This document shows, piece after piece, positions 11,054 through 21,656 of a DNA stretch of 46,637 nt. The DNA comes from Jaapia argillacea MUCL 33604 (taxonomy: Eukaryota > Basidiomycota > Agaricomycetes > Jaapiales > Jaapiaceae), in the NCBI GenBank assembly GCA_000697665.1, contig KL197794.1, forward strand, positions 1 through 46,637, read 5' to 3'. The stretch's first letter is position 1. Each line of letters starts with the position of its first letter. A program made the translations under genes and the position numbers. The notes under the pieces are model-generated. The model was not told where the DNA came from. It saw only the letters and a program-made list of their open reading frames with translations, and did no database searches.

Positions 11054-11342
11054 GTCAAACGAAGTCGAGTGGTTTCGAATGAGCTTTTCGCAATAAAAAG
11101 TCGAGCTTTAGGGGAAGACTGTGGTTCCCTCCACCAACACTGTCGTCGAAGCCCACGACGACGAGGTAGTCAAATACACTCGTGAGCCTGATTCTGGTAC
11201 AATTTGAAGAATCGAAGTGTGGACACTTATATATTTCAACTTATGATTACTTACTGCGTGATAACTTAAGATAAACTAACCTTGTGTAAATCAAATCCGC
11301 CCAGTTTTCACGCAAACCACGGCAACCATTCTCCCCACAATA
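11054..11342. promoter_or_regulatory. divergent promoter region of F-box genes B and C
   Basis: 289 bp between two head-to-head F-box genes. A TATATA stretch at about 11228-11233 could serve gene C. Nothing more specific is seen. Confidence 0.35.
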
Positions 11343-12553
11343 ATGTCGGCGAACCTAGAGGGACGAGGAGGACCATATTCTCCTCGTGCTTGTTTGCAAA
11401 ACTGTCCTCCAGAAGTTCTGGAACCCATCTGTCGCCTGGCATGTGCGGGGGACGACGGTTCAACTGCCCGTTCCCTCTCTTGTGTTTCCCGGTACCTCAG
11501 CGAGGTCTCGAGGCCACTCCGATACCAGAATGTCGCCATCAACGGAGTGAAGCAACTGAAGAGGTTTTCATCCGTCGTTAAAGAATATCCGAATGTGTGT
11601 CGCGTTCGTAGCCTCTTCTTCTCATCGCACCACTTGCCACGAAAATGTGTTTTTCCTGCTCCAGATGATAAGCCAGCGCGTTCGTGGGGAACACGTATAC
11701 GCAAGCCCATCTTCTCTTCATCCCAAGTGACAGGACGTAGGTTCTCCCCCCTCCTTCGACGCACACCTCCTGATGATATCCCGGACCCCCAGATCATAGT
11801 GGGTATTGGCCCGAAAATATCACTCAAACGGACAAGCAAACAATCCGAAACATCCATCTATATCTCTTTCATATCTTCACCAAAGTCGCTGGTACACTTG
11901 AGTCCCTCACTCTGGTACTGCCCAATCCATGGAATATCCCCTTCCCTAGGGCGGACGCGCCACTCAATATGCTTGTGGAGTTTTCGGTATACGCAATATG
12001 CGAATCGAAAGTGGACCCTTGGATGGAACCTTTAGGCATCCCAGTGGTCCTCCCTGCTTTACAGAGGCTCCACCTTGTAGGACGCTATTTCAACCCACCG
12101 AGTACTCTGAAGTTCATCACCCGTGCTCCTTCTTTAACACACCTCCGCTTCTCCGGGCTGGAATACAGCAGAGGCTCACAAACCGTCCTCCTAGAACTCC
12201 TCAGAACCCGTGCCATCCGCCGATCCCCTCAGCATTCTTGCCCATTCGAATGCTTTCTCATCCAAGCTCGCCCGCTTATCTACGGCAGAGACTTCCCTTA
12301 CAACACTACCAAATCTACCCCTCTTCACGGTCTTCATTCATCCGTTGATGGTCGACCAAGGATCGTTCCACTCAATATGCAAATCTGGAGCGGCACGGCG
12401 GACGAGGTGATTGATGAAGCTAAATCTTGTTGGATTGGGAGAAATGAGGGAGGATTGGGTTGTTGGGATGAAAGTGATGTGATGAATGGGATATTGTTGG
12501 AACCCATTGAAAGGCGTGGGTGGTATTTCGCTGCCGCTGGTTCGGTCGCGTGA
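11343..12553 (+). CDS. F-box-like protein, cluster member C
   Basis: Predicted 384 residues, exons 11343-11736 and 11793-12553, with a 56-nt phase-1 intron (GTAGGT to CCCAG). The two reading frames join only after splicing; the joined frame restores the family strands TLESLTLVLPNP and LPALQRLHLVG. The F-box-like segment has CPPEVLEPICRLAC, with a one-residue insertion (AGDDGST instead of DGGxT). The C-terminal motif GGLGCWDES is present, with a longer tail than in the siblings. The SCF receptor role is inferred from family. Confidence 0.78.
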
Positions 12554-12826
12554 ACAACTCCTCAGAATAACTCCCACCACGTTACATAACTATCTTGCTC
12601 TGTTCAATTTAATGATGGCTTGACTCCACGTCGCATCCTCCCTTTGACTTTCAGCGACCCTGCCTCTGCATAATTCGCTCAACACATCTTTTGTAGCGAT
12701 GTCTTTGCTCGTAATACTTATCTGGGGCACGGCGAAACGCGGTGTCGTTTTGTCGGCTGTGCCCTAACGCCCGACTGTGTCGGAGTTGGGGACGACTTGC
12801 CTTCAACTCGTCAGCTCTGCCAAAAG

Positions 12827-14041
12827 ATGGCCACTCCCCCGTCGGGTTGCACAACAATGGACGACTTCCCTGCAGAAATATTGCAGCATATCTTCTCCTT
12901 TGCCTGTCTCGACGGAGGTCGCACTGGGAGGACTCTCTCTTTGGTATCTAGGCATATTCGAGCAGTATCGAAATCAACCAAGTACCAATCGATTGCGCTG
13001 GAGGGCATAGGCTCCATGGAGAGGTTCTTGGAACACTTGGCAGGAATGGACTCAGATCCCGACCCTCTTTTCATTCGATATCTTTTCCTTTCGCGGTATG
13101 ATCCACCACCTATCAATGGGCCAGTGACGAAACCGTCCGTTGGTCGACGTATTCGCAAGGTCTTTTCTCCGGATTCCTGGTTGAGTTCCATCGCTTCAGA
13201 CCTCGGTACGCCCCTCCGCTTCTGCCTTCCTCCTTCTGCTTACCTCGCGACTGTACCCTTCTTGACACCGCAATCTTGTGGACTCGCTGAAACCTGCTCT
13301 TATACTTCGACAGCTGACCCGAACTGGCTGAGGACACACACTGATACGCACAAATTCGAAAGGATATATGACTGCACATTCCGCGTCATCGCTGGGGCAG
13401 CACCGACCCTCCAAGTTCTAGCCATCGTGATACCCCACCCACGTCAGATTCCTCTCCAGCACATCTCCTTTCCCGCCCTTCGTGACTTGACTGTATTTTC
13501 CACCGAGGAAAGTCGGCTGCAGCAGTCGCTAGCCTATCACAACCCTAGCCCCCATCCTCGACCCATCCTACCTTCTCTTCGAAGGATTCACCTTTCCGGT
13601 CTCGATTACCTACGGCAGAACATGGTCGAGTTCATCAAGGCAACCCCTTCTCTTACCCACACCTGCTTCACAGGTCTGGATGTTGACGGGACCCTTAAAC
13701 CTGTGATCCTGGGTCTTGTAGACGCCAAGACGGGGACAGCATCTGCAGATTCGTCGAACTCCCCATTCCCTCGACCAGAAAATTTCCAGAAATGTTTCGT
13801 TAGACCTCGTCTATCTTTACACCGATTCCGTGAAGAAGAGTATTCGGTTATCGTGGATGAAATGCGACAATGCGCAAGGAATCACGAGGGGTTGGTGTTG
13901 ACGAGGACGATCTTTGAGGACCTGGATGTTGATAACAGTGTCGATGAAGCTAGAGGGTTGTGGTTCGATACCATTGCAGGAGGTATTGGTTGTTGGAATG
14001 AGAGTGATATCGATCTTGACGTTGTTGCTCGGGGAGATTGA
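12827..14041 (+). CDS. F-box-like protein, cluster member D
   Basis: Open from 12827 to 14041 without a stop. By analogy with its siblings it should have a phase-1 intron at 13206-13313 (GTACGC to CGACAG). That intron is 108 nt, a multiple of three and stop-free, so both spliced (368 residues) and unspliced (404 residues) products are possible. The F-box-like N terminus has FPAEILQHIFSFAC, LDGGRTGRTLSLVSRHI; the middle has LQVLAIVIPHP and LPSLRRIHLSG; the end has GGIGCWNESDI. An in-frame TTG at 12797 is not used as the start because siblings begin close to the F-box. Confidence 0.78.
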   Translation: MATPPSGCTTMDDFPAEILQHIFSFACLDGGRTGRTLSLVSRHIRAVSKSTKYQSIALEGIGSMERFLEHLAGMDSDPDPLFIRYLFLSRYDPPPINGPVTKPSVGRRIRKVFSPDSWLSSIASDLGTPLRFCLPPSAYLATVPFLTPQSCGLAETCSYTSTADPNWLRTHTDTHKFERIYDCTFRVIAGAAPTLQVLAIVIPHPRQIPLQHISFPALRDLTVFSTEESRLQQSLAYHNPSPHPRPILPSLRRIHLSGLDYLRQNMVEFIKATPSLTHTCFTGLDVDGTLKPVILGLVDAKTGTASADSSNSPFPRPENFQKCFVRPRLSLHRFREEEYSVIVDEMRQCARNHEGLVLTRTIFEDLDVDNSVDEARGLWFDTIAGGIGCWNESDIDLDVVARGD

Positions 14042-14709
14042 ATTCCCGAATAAGAATACTTCCAAGGCGTGCTCTTGAACAAATGTACGTGATTAACTCC
14101 TATGTTTTCCCCCACACTTTCGTTGAACCCTGCTTCTCTCAGGGATTTACGGGACATGGGCCTTGGCGAAGGGAGTCCCATACGCCTCTGTCCAACAAAG
14201 CATCATTGTCGCACTCTTTCCGCTCTCCTATCCTGCTCAGCCGACCAACTTCCATCTTCATCTTCTTAAACATAATTTTCTTCTCGCTGCTGAATTCATT
14301 GCCCACAGCCTCGCGTCACTTCCAGATGTGTCCATCTCATACCCTGGCTACTGTTCAATCCATCTCGAGTTCGATATCCGTGACGTTGGACTGTCTTTGG
14401 ACATATATATCACGCCTTTGGCGACGGACTTGCCATTCATCCTGGAGTGATTTTATCAACAGAACATTTCCGATATCTGCAAATGTTGACCTCTGCCGAT
14501 TTTCTCTCGTGGTCGCTGACTACGATTGATTCTGTCGTTTCCAACTTGATAACTAACTGTATGGAGCTTGCATAATTGTGACCACGTACTTCGATATGGG
14601 AATGACTCAGACAGTTGGACTGCGGGTCAGAGACAACTTTGTTAAAATACGATCTGCCATCTCCATCGACTGATCTCTGCTAATCACCATTCGCTAACAG
14701 GTTTGATCT
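14042..14709. other. 668-bp intergenic, no gene seen
   Basis: Two overlapping open frames (about 14038-14529 and 14163-14450) have no ATG start, recognisable domain or consistent splice pattern. It probably holds the 3' end of F-box D and the promoter of the HD-domain gene. Confidence 0.4.
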
Positions 14710-15623
14710 ATGTCTCCTCTACCCTCTCAGACGCTCCCGGTTCCCCTTCTACCCTACTTTGCCTCCTTGAATCTACCTCCCCCCTCGATATATCCACCAT
14801 CCCTCTTCGCCTTACTAACCAGTTCTACAAGCACGCCAACGGCTCTGACACCCATCATATCAAAGGCGCTCTCATTCGCTCGCGATTTCCTCCCACCATG
14901 GGTCTTGAACCATTCCCTTCGCGTGTACGCCTATGGCGTAGCTCTAGCTACTCACGCCGGTTGGACCGAGGATCCGGAGGTGGTAATACACATGGGATGG
15001 GATCAGGAGTTGTGGTTCTTAGCTGCGCTGTTTCATGACATCGGGTGGGCACCTGATTCCGAGTGTCGATGCGGAGGTGAAGATGGAACCCGGCTGAGTT
15101 TTGAGATTTGGGGAGGGATGAAGGCGAGGGAGTTGTTGATTGAGTGGGGAGCACCGAGATGGGCTGCTGATGAGGTTTGTGAAGCCATAATTCGGCATAC
15201 CGTACGTCCATCTACCCTCTTGCTTTCCGTATTTTGTCCTGCTCGTCGAGGAGATACTTACTGCTCCCCACCGACGTTCAGGAGGATTACAACTCAGGCT
15301 CCCTCCGCCTTGTCACGGCACTGCTCAACCTCGGCCCCTCACACGATTTCAGAGCGATCCTTCACGCCCCTTCTCTTATCCATCCTGAAACAACGAGCGC
15401 CATTACCCTCCTCTACCCTCGTCTGGGCCTAATATACCACTTTGTGGAGGTGACGAATCACGAGACGGAGACGAAACCGGGTTGTTTAAGTGCTATCTGG
15501 GCGCCAAGGACTTTGGGGAAAGTTGGTGGTATTCAAGATTTTGACGGAGTGCAGGGGAAGTTAGATGAGGGGGAAGATGGATGGGAGAGGAAGAAGGACG
15601 GTCAGTTTCTGGTATTGAAGTAG
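14710..15623 (+). CDS. HD-domain hydrolase, cyanamide-hydratase-like
   Basis: Predicted 277 residues, exons 14710-15201 and 15282-15623 (80-nt phase-0 intron). It shows the metal-binding HD signature in order: H68 (LNHSLRVYAYG), H109-D110 (LFHDIGW), a SFEIWGG helix, and AIIRHT (H163). This spacing is that of the fungal HD family that includes urea hydro-lyase (cyanamide hydratase, DDI2/3-like). The substrate cannot be told from sequence; the family label is an analogy. It is a little longer than typical members because of an N-terminal proline-rich lead and a C-terminal tail. It lies inside the F-box cluster with no visible functional link to it. Confidence 0.78.
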
Positions 15624-15845
15624 TTGAAATAAATACAGCGCAGTCCTCGTCATTCAGACGCAAGGGCGAGCGATAAAGCAGTGAGCCCTCCATCTATAAT
15701 ACAATCACAGGTGAATATTTGTTCGCAGATTTCGGGGCTGAGGTCAGTAAGCTGTGAAGAGATGGGATGCGTGACAGGTCACGGCCAAAGTTCCTTCTGT
15801 GACTCCATTGTGACCTGCCGTCACTCAGCCCCTCCTCCAGTCGTT

Positions 15846-17035
15846 ATGAAACGTTTTCGAATCCGAAAGCGCCACCACCTTAGCCTCGACAAGTTACCCC
15901 CCGAAGTTTGTGAACAAATATTTTTTTATGCGTGCACAGACGGAGGTTTCACCGCCAGGTCCCTCGCCCTCACGTCGAAATATATCAATGAGGCGTCTGA
16001 ATCGTCTCGGTTCATCTCTGTCAGTGTGGCAGGACTCGAGCAGATGCTTAGGCTTCTTGCGAAGCTTCAATCCCGCGGGACAGGGAGTGTCGGAGTGAGG
16101 CACATGTACTTGAGTTACATCCCTCCACGGAAGCTGCGAGTTTCAGAAGCTCGATCATGGACCCCTTGGAGGCTTCGTGAAGGACTAATGGGTAGAGGGC
16201 GTGGAGGTAAGGAAGAATGTACGTCTCGCAACCCATTTCTACGTTGCTGTTTTTTTCACCTTGAATAATGGATTTCTCTAAACCAGCTCCTGCCGAGCTG
16301 GGGGCTCGATACCGGCCTAATCCCACCGAATCCGCTTCCATCGTGACTGCAGCCACCTCCCTCCTCTCCCTAACATCTCCCACACTTCTCACTCTCACTC
16401 TCATCATGCCACAAAACCCGACAATCCTTCTTCCCCGTTCCCCTCCACCCCTCCTCCAAGAGTTATCCCTCGATGCCACCTACCAAACCTATTATACTAC
16501 GAACGAGTGGGAGCCACCACAAGGATATCGTTTACCTGCACTTCGAAAGCTTTACATTGCGGAGCGTTATTTTCATGAGGAGGAGTTCAAGGCTTTGGTG
16601 GGGAGCAGCCCCGGGCTGACTCATTTGAGGTTGGTCGGGGTTGAAGGGAATATTGACGTGGAAGGTGTCCTTGGACCACTTTCTAGAGGACAACCATTTG
16701 ACGAAACTGACCTTGATGGTCACTCTCGTTCCCTCCAAACGATCATCATCCAACCCCGAACCTTGCCTCGGATCTACGGTTGCGGGAATGAAGCTGGCAG
16801 TTACGTCAGGCCTCTACATGCTTTACAGAGATTACAGCAGGATAGCATCGGAGTTCAAGTGATATTCCTCCCTCCTCGAGAAACTAGTGCTGTTCCGTCA
16901 GACGTGGAAGCTAAGATGTTTTGGAAGGACAGTTTAGTGTCGGGTGGGGGAGATGGGCGGGGATGCTGGAATGTTGATCGGAAAGTGGATGTGGAGGCAC
17001 TTATCATGAGGGCACACATGGTGCCGAGCTTCTGA
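15846..17035 (+). CDS. F-box-like protein, cluster member E
   Basis: Predicted 373 residues, exons 15846-16218 and 16287-17035, with a phase-1 intron. The start at 15846 gives the short basic lead (MKRFRIRKRHH) shared with members G and H. F-box-like segment: LPPEVCEQIFFYAC, DGGFTARSLALTSKYI. Middle: LLTLTLIMPQNP, LPALRKLYIAE, LTHLRLVGVEG, TIIIQPRTLP. C terminus: GRGCWNVDRKVDVE. With F, G and H it forms a second subgroup marked by TARSLALTSKYI and a GCW motif followed by VDVE or similar. Confidence 0.8.
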
Positions 17036-17166
17036 TGAAAGGTTGCTCTCCGTCAGTCGAATTCGCAGTGACGAAAGTTGAATCCATACAATATTGCTAC
17101 AACTAAGGTTCTCCACCATGGGTATCCACAAAGTCCATTGAACAAACAAATCTTACAATAATCATC

Positions 17167-18325
17167 TCAACGAACCCAATGCGAAACATCGACGCGTGTG
17201 CTCACATCCCAACACCCATCTCCCCCAGCCATCCTGTTCTTCCAAAACGCTTTGCCCACATCGTCCAACTCGCCGGCACCCAAAACCCTCGAGGGTAAAA
17301 GCACCGCCTCGACGCTAACTTTATCATTGCACAACCTGTGAAACCCATGAAGTAGAGTTGCGAAGAATTGATTAAGGCCTCCAGCTGCAAACTGAGGGGG
17401 AGGTGGGACATATTGGATGATGATCGTTCGGAGTGAAGGATGATGACGCCCAGGTGACTCGAAGCCTTCCTTGTTGGTTAATCCCTTCACGGCACCCCAT
17501 AGAGCGCCGTCAACATTGGTGCTCCCCTCCACTTCGCTCAACCTCAAGTGGGTCAGCCCAGGACTGATCTTCAAGAGGGTCCTGACTTGTTTGTTGGTAA
17601 AATCGCTTCCGGCGAGATGGAGTTTTCGAAGAGAAGGAAGCCGATAGTCTGCTGATGGTTTCCAGAGGCACTCCTCGCTGTTTATGCAATAGAGCGAGAG
17701 CTCCTCGAGTGCGGGAAGTGGATCGGGAGGGAGGAGGAAAGACTTGGTTTGGGGCATTACCAAGGTGAGGGTAATCAGTGTCGAGGATGCGATTGTTAGA
17801 ATAGCTGCGGCAGCGGCGTGGATGGCTGCGAGTGTGGCTGGCGGTGGTTCGTAACGTGCCATTCGATCGTCGTAACCTATTCAAGTGGGTTTAAGGGTGA
17901 TGTCGATTGATGTCGATTAATGTCATTGATAAGAAGAGATACGAACATTCCTGAATGATTTGACTTCCGCTCATTTCCCCGACGTTGAACCTCCTAGTCC
18001 ATAATCGAGGATCGCGGAATATGGTCAAATCTTCCGACAACTTCGAAGGGGCGACATAACTCATGTACATGTGGCTTACCCTCCTGCTCTCTGGAGTGCC
18101 CGCCTCCAAATGAGCGAGGAGATTGAGCATCTGGTCAAGCCCTGAAACGCTAACAGAGTGAAAGCGGCTCGATTCAGACGCCCCGCGAATGTACTTTGAT
18201 GTGAGGGCGAGGGATCTCGCTGTGATGCCTCCATCGATGCAGGCGTCGGAGAAGATGAGGTGGCAGATTTCGGGAGGCAGGTGGTCGAGAGTTGGACCGC
18301 GCCCTCCAGGCGAGAAATGATTCAT
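17167..18325 (-). CDS. F-box-like protein, cluster member F
   Basis: Predicted 362 residues, exons 18325-17947 and 17876-17167 (70-nt phase-1 intron, donor GTTCGT). F-box-like: LPPEICHLIFSDAC, DGGITARSLALTSKYI. Middle: LITLTLVMPQTK, LPSLRKLHLAGSDF, LTHLRLSEVEG, RTIIIQYVPPP. End: GGDGCWDVSTRVDVS. Convergent with E and divergent from G. A TATATG at about 18360 on the minus strand, some 35-40 nt upstream of the start, may be its TATA element. Confidence 0.8.
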
Positions 18326-18748
18326 GAATGGTGATGGGAGAGACGCAGAGGAATGGGCTCATATATGGTGGAGATGATAGTCCTGTCAGCAACCTACCCC
18401 CATGCAACAATTAGACGCTGCTTAGCCTCAAGGCTGGGGATAATTGAGAAGCTAACATAACCGCGAAGGTTGCAGTGCCAATTGACACGCTGCAGCCTCG
18501 GGCTGTACGAAAGATCAACCATGAGGAAATGCAGTCACGATCAATGATTGCAACATGAACGACAAAAAAATAGGCTTGCCGAATTTAAAATTGAAATTGC
18601 CACCCTTCAGCTCTCCAGCTGCGCGTCACTACGGCAACGAGGACATCCCTCCAAGCTTCAAGTCCGAGCGTACCGATGTCAAGTGAGAAACCGTGCTGGT
18701 TCGGGGGAACCTAACTGCACATTTCACCCTGGTCTTTCTTCTGTCACT
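18326..18748. promoter_or_regulatory. divergent promoter region of F-box genes F and G
   Basis: 423 bp between two head-to-head cluster members. Apart from a TATATG near 18360 for gene F, I see no distinct element. Confidence 0.35.
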
Positions 18749-19994
18749 ATGAATCGATTCCGGAAACACAAACACAAACGTCGCCTTACTCTTGACAACT
18801 TACCTCCAGAAATTTGCGAACAAATCATCGCCTTTGCTTGTATAGATGGAGGATTCACTGCTTCATCCCTTGCCCTCACGTCTAAATACATCTCTGGTAC
18901 TTCAGGGGGGTCGCGATTCTACTCCGTCAGTGTATCGGGGCTGGAACGGATAAACAACTTGCTTGAGGCGTTGAGGTCGGGAAATCCTCAGAGCAGGGGG
19001 GTTGAGCACATGTACTTGAGCTATGTTACGCCAACAAAGCAAGTCGATGTGAGGCCGGTCGTCCAAGAGCCTCGGCCATGGACTCGGAGGCTTCGTCAAG
19101 GGTTGACGTGGACGAGCGCAGAAACCAAGGCTATTCAAGAACGTACGTCTCCCAATTCTTTATGAATCTCTTACATCTTTCTACTTACCAATGAGAACTA
19201 ACCCGAACTGACCAGCTAATCCAACACCTCCCAAACCTCCCGCCGAGGCAACAGACCGCTACTGCCCCAAAGTCGACTTGATCTCTGCCATCTCCACCGC
19301 GACAACGGCCATCCTCGCTCTCACCTGCTCAACCCTCGTCACCCTCACCATAGTAATACCCCAAACTGCATCCTTCATCCTCTCTCTCGGCTTTCCCCTC
19401 CTCGAAGAATTATCATTCTATTGCTTATATAGCAACGAGTACGAATGGGAGATCTCAACCAACTATCGCTTATCCGCTCTTCGAAGGCTACATTTAGCTG
19501 GAAGTGAGTTTAGCGAGAGGGATATTAGGAGGTTGTTGAAGATCAGTCCTGGCTTGACTCATTTAAGGCTGAGCGAGGTGGATGGGAGTGTGGATTTGGA
19601 GAGTGCTTTACGTGGGCTTGTTGGCGGGCCGGAAGACCAGATCAACCAGGATCTCTACGGAATTGATCTTGATAGTCCTCTCGGTCGACATCCTTCATTA
19701 GAAACGATCGTCATCCAACCTCGCTTCGAACTCCATGATGCGTTACAGAGGCTAAAACAAGAGGCCTTTTGGGTTGAGGTGGCATTGCTTCAGTGGAGGT
19801 ATCTGCCTAACGTCAAGTTGGAAGATGAAGGGAGAGTGTATTGGGAGGAGAGGGTGGCGGGACGGGAGGGATGCTGGAACATTCGTGGCGAAGTACTGCC
19901 CGACGCCAACTACTCTGCCAGGCTGCGAAATAGTCCCCTCGCCTCTCCGCAACTCTCTACCCTCTTCACACAGAATTTCTTGCCTGGATTGTAG
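18749..19994 (+). CDS. F-box-like protein, cluster member G
   Basis: Predicted 390 residues, exons 18749-19142 and 19216-19994 (phase-1 intron). It begins with a basic MNRFRKHKHKRR lead, then LPPEICEQIIAFAC and DGGFTASSLALTSKYI. Middle: STLVTLTIVIPQT, LSALRRLHLAGSEF, LTHLRLSEVDG, TIVIQPR. The C-terminal motif EGCWNIRGEV is present, but the VDVE-type ending of E, F and H is replaced by about 30 unrelated residues, suggesting a late frameshift or an unrecognised splice. Confidence 0.75.
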
Positions 19995-20314
19995 AATAGA
20001 TGGTCATGGTATATAGCCTCTTGGACAAACGAAAGAGAATCGACTAGCCCAACTTGAAGACGCTATGGATGGCAGTGGCTTCCTTCTGATAGCGACACCT
20101 TGTGGCGCGGTAATTCTCCTCTGTTTCTGAATGCTCCCCGACTGCACCGATGCGATACTGTGGTTGGAGTAACCATCTTTCAAAGTTGATGATTCCGTTT
20201 TCCATGCAAACGGGACAGTAGTGACTATATATAGCTGGACAGGCACTGGAGGCCATTGTTGATTCTCTGAATCCCCACACTTTCTTTACTCTCGATTCAT
20301 CAAACCTCCCGCCC
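19995..20314. other. intergenic upstream of F-box gene H
   Basis: 320 bp with no gene. The only visible element is TATATATA at 20226-20233. Confidence 0.4.
20226..20233 (+). promoter_or_regulatory. candidate TATA box of F-box gene H
   Basis: TATATATA, 82 nt upstream of the ATG at 20315. Sequence and position only. Confidence 0.35.
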
Positions 20315-21544
20315 ATGGGCATAAAACGATTCTGGAAACGGAACCGTCGTCTCACCCTCGACAAATTACCTCCAGAAATCTGCGAACAGATTTCTGCCTT
20401 TGCTTGTATAGATGGAGGTTTCACTGCTCGATCGTTGGCTCTCACGTCGCGATATGTACGCAAGACAGCGGATTCATCACGGTTCCATTCCGTCTGCGTC
20501 TCTGGCCTCGAGCAGATGAATTGTCCTTTGGGGAATGCTTCGAGCGCAGGAAGGTGAAGCATATGTGCTTATCCTCTGCCAGCCCTCCAAGCCCGAGACG
20601 AGCCGTTGCCGGTCTGTTCGGCGGTCCTGGGCTATGGGCTCGAAGAACATTTGAAAGGGGTATGGGTCGAGAAAGTGGAACGGGTAGAGAAAGTGAAATC
20701 ATCGTGGAAGGTGTGGCTTTTGATCAGCTCGATATCCCTGACCACGCTAACCAACTAAACGGTGGTAGCCAAGCATGTGCGAAGGGTGCGGTACTACCCC
20801 CTTTCCTCTGAAATTCAAGCGATCACCTCGGCGGCTTTTGCTATCTTCAGTCTCACGTCTTCCACCCTCCTCACCCTCACACTTGTGATGCTACAGAGTC
20901 GATCGTTCCCCCTCCCTCGAACCCCTTTTCCCGTCCTCGAAGAGTTGTCACTCTATCGCACGTGGATTGATAATTATAATTACGGGTTGGTACCTTCACT
21001 CGATTACCGACTTCCTACGCTTCGAAGATTACATCTTGGTTCGAGCGCTTTCAGTCAAGAGCAGGTTAAGGCGCTTTTGGGGATGAGTCCCCAGTTGACG
21101 GATTTGAGATTCAGCGAAGTTGAGAACGATGTTGATTTGTACGCTGCCTTGGCGGGGCTTGTGAGAGGACTGAAGGCAAGTGAGGATAGACGGGATGAGG
21201 AAGCGGTTGATTCGGGTTCAGGAAGCTATCCTTCACTGGAGACAATCTTGATCCAACCTCGACCGTTACCTCACGTCTTTGGATGGACCGATGCTAGCCA
21301 ATATGTCGACTCTCTCCGTTCGTTCCAGAAATTGAAAGATGATAGCTTAGAGGTGGAGGTCACTTATTTAGCGCCGAGAGAATCTGGTTTACGGATATTG
21401 GACGAGGAGGCGAAGGAGTTTTGGATAGATCGATTGGGAGAGGGACAGGGCTGCTGGGATACTGGGAGTAAAGTGGACCTGGAGGAACTTTTGGAGAGGG
21501 CGAATAACGTACCCCGCTCGATGAATCGGATGATGGTCGGTTGA
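20315..21544 (+). pseudogene. F-box-like member H, disrupted by a frameshift
   Basis: Exon 1 (20315-20710) and exon 2 (20769-21544) carry all family hallmarks: LPPEICEQISAFAC, DGGFTARSLALTSRYV, a phase-1 intron, LLTLTLVMLQ, LPTLRRLHLG, TILIQPRPLP and GQGCWDTGSKVDLEE. However, the frame that starts at the ATG runs into TGA shortly after VSGLEQMN (about 20525-20556). The family sequence resumes in another frame at KVKHMCLS. Exon 1 is 396 nt where the phase needs 3n+1, which fits a one-base loss at about 20517-20540. Either a recent pseudogene or an assembly error; the rest of the gene has not decayed. Confidence 0.8.
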
Positions 21545-21656
21545 TGGTCCGCGCAGAATTTGGTCCGCGGTTTGGTCTATCATAGACTTCAAATTCCCAC
21601 CTAGCCTGTATAGATTGCGGCTGATATCTGCACAAAAATCCTACATCAATTCCACC

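Noticed and set aside
14038-14529. 163-codon plus-strand open frame after F-box gene D
   Set aside because: It has no ATG at its start, overlaps the stop of gene D, has no domain and no splice pattern leading to a neighbour.
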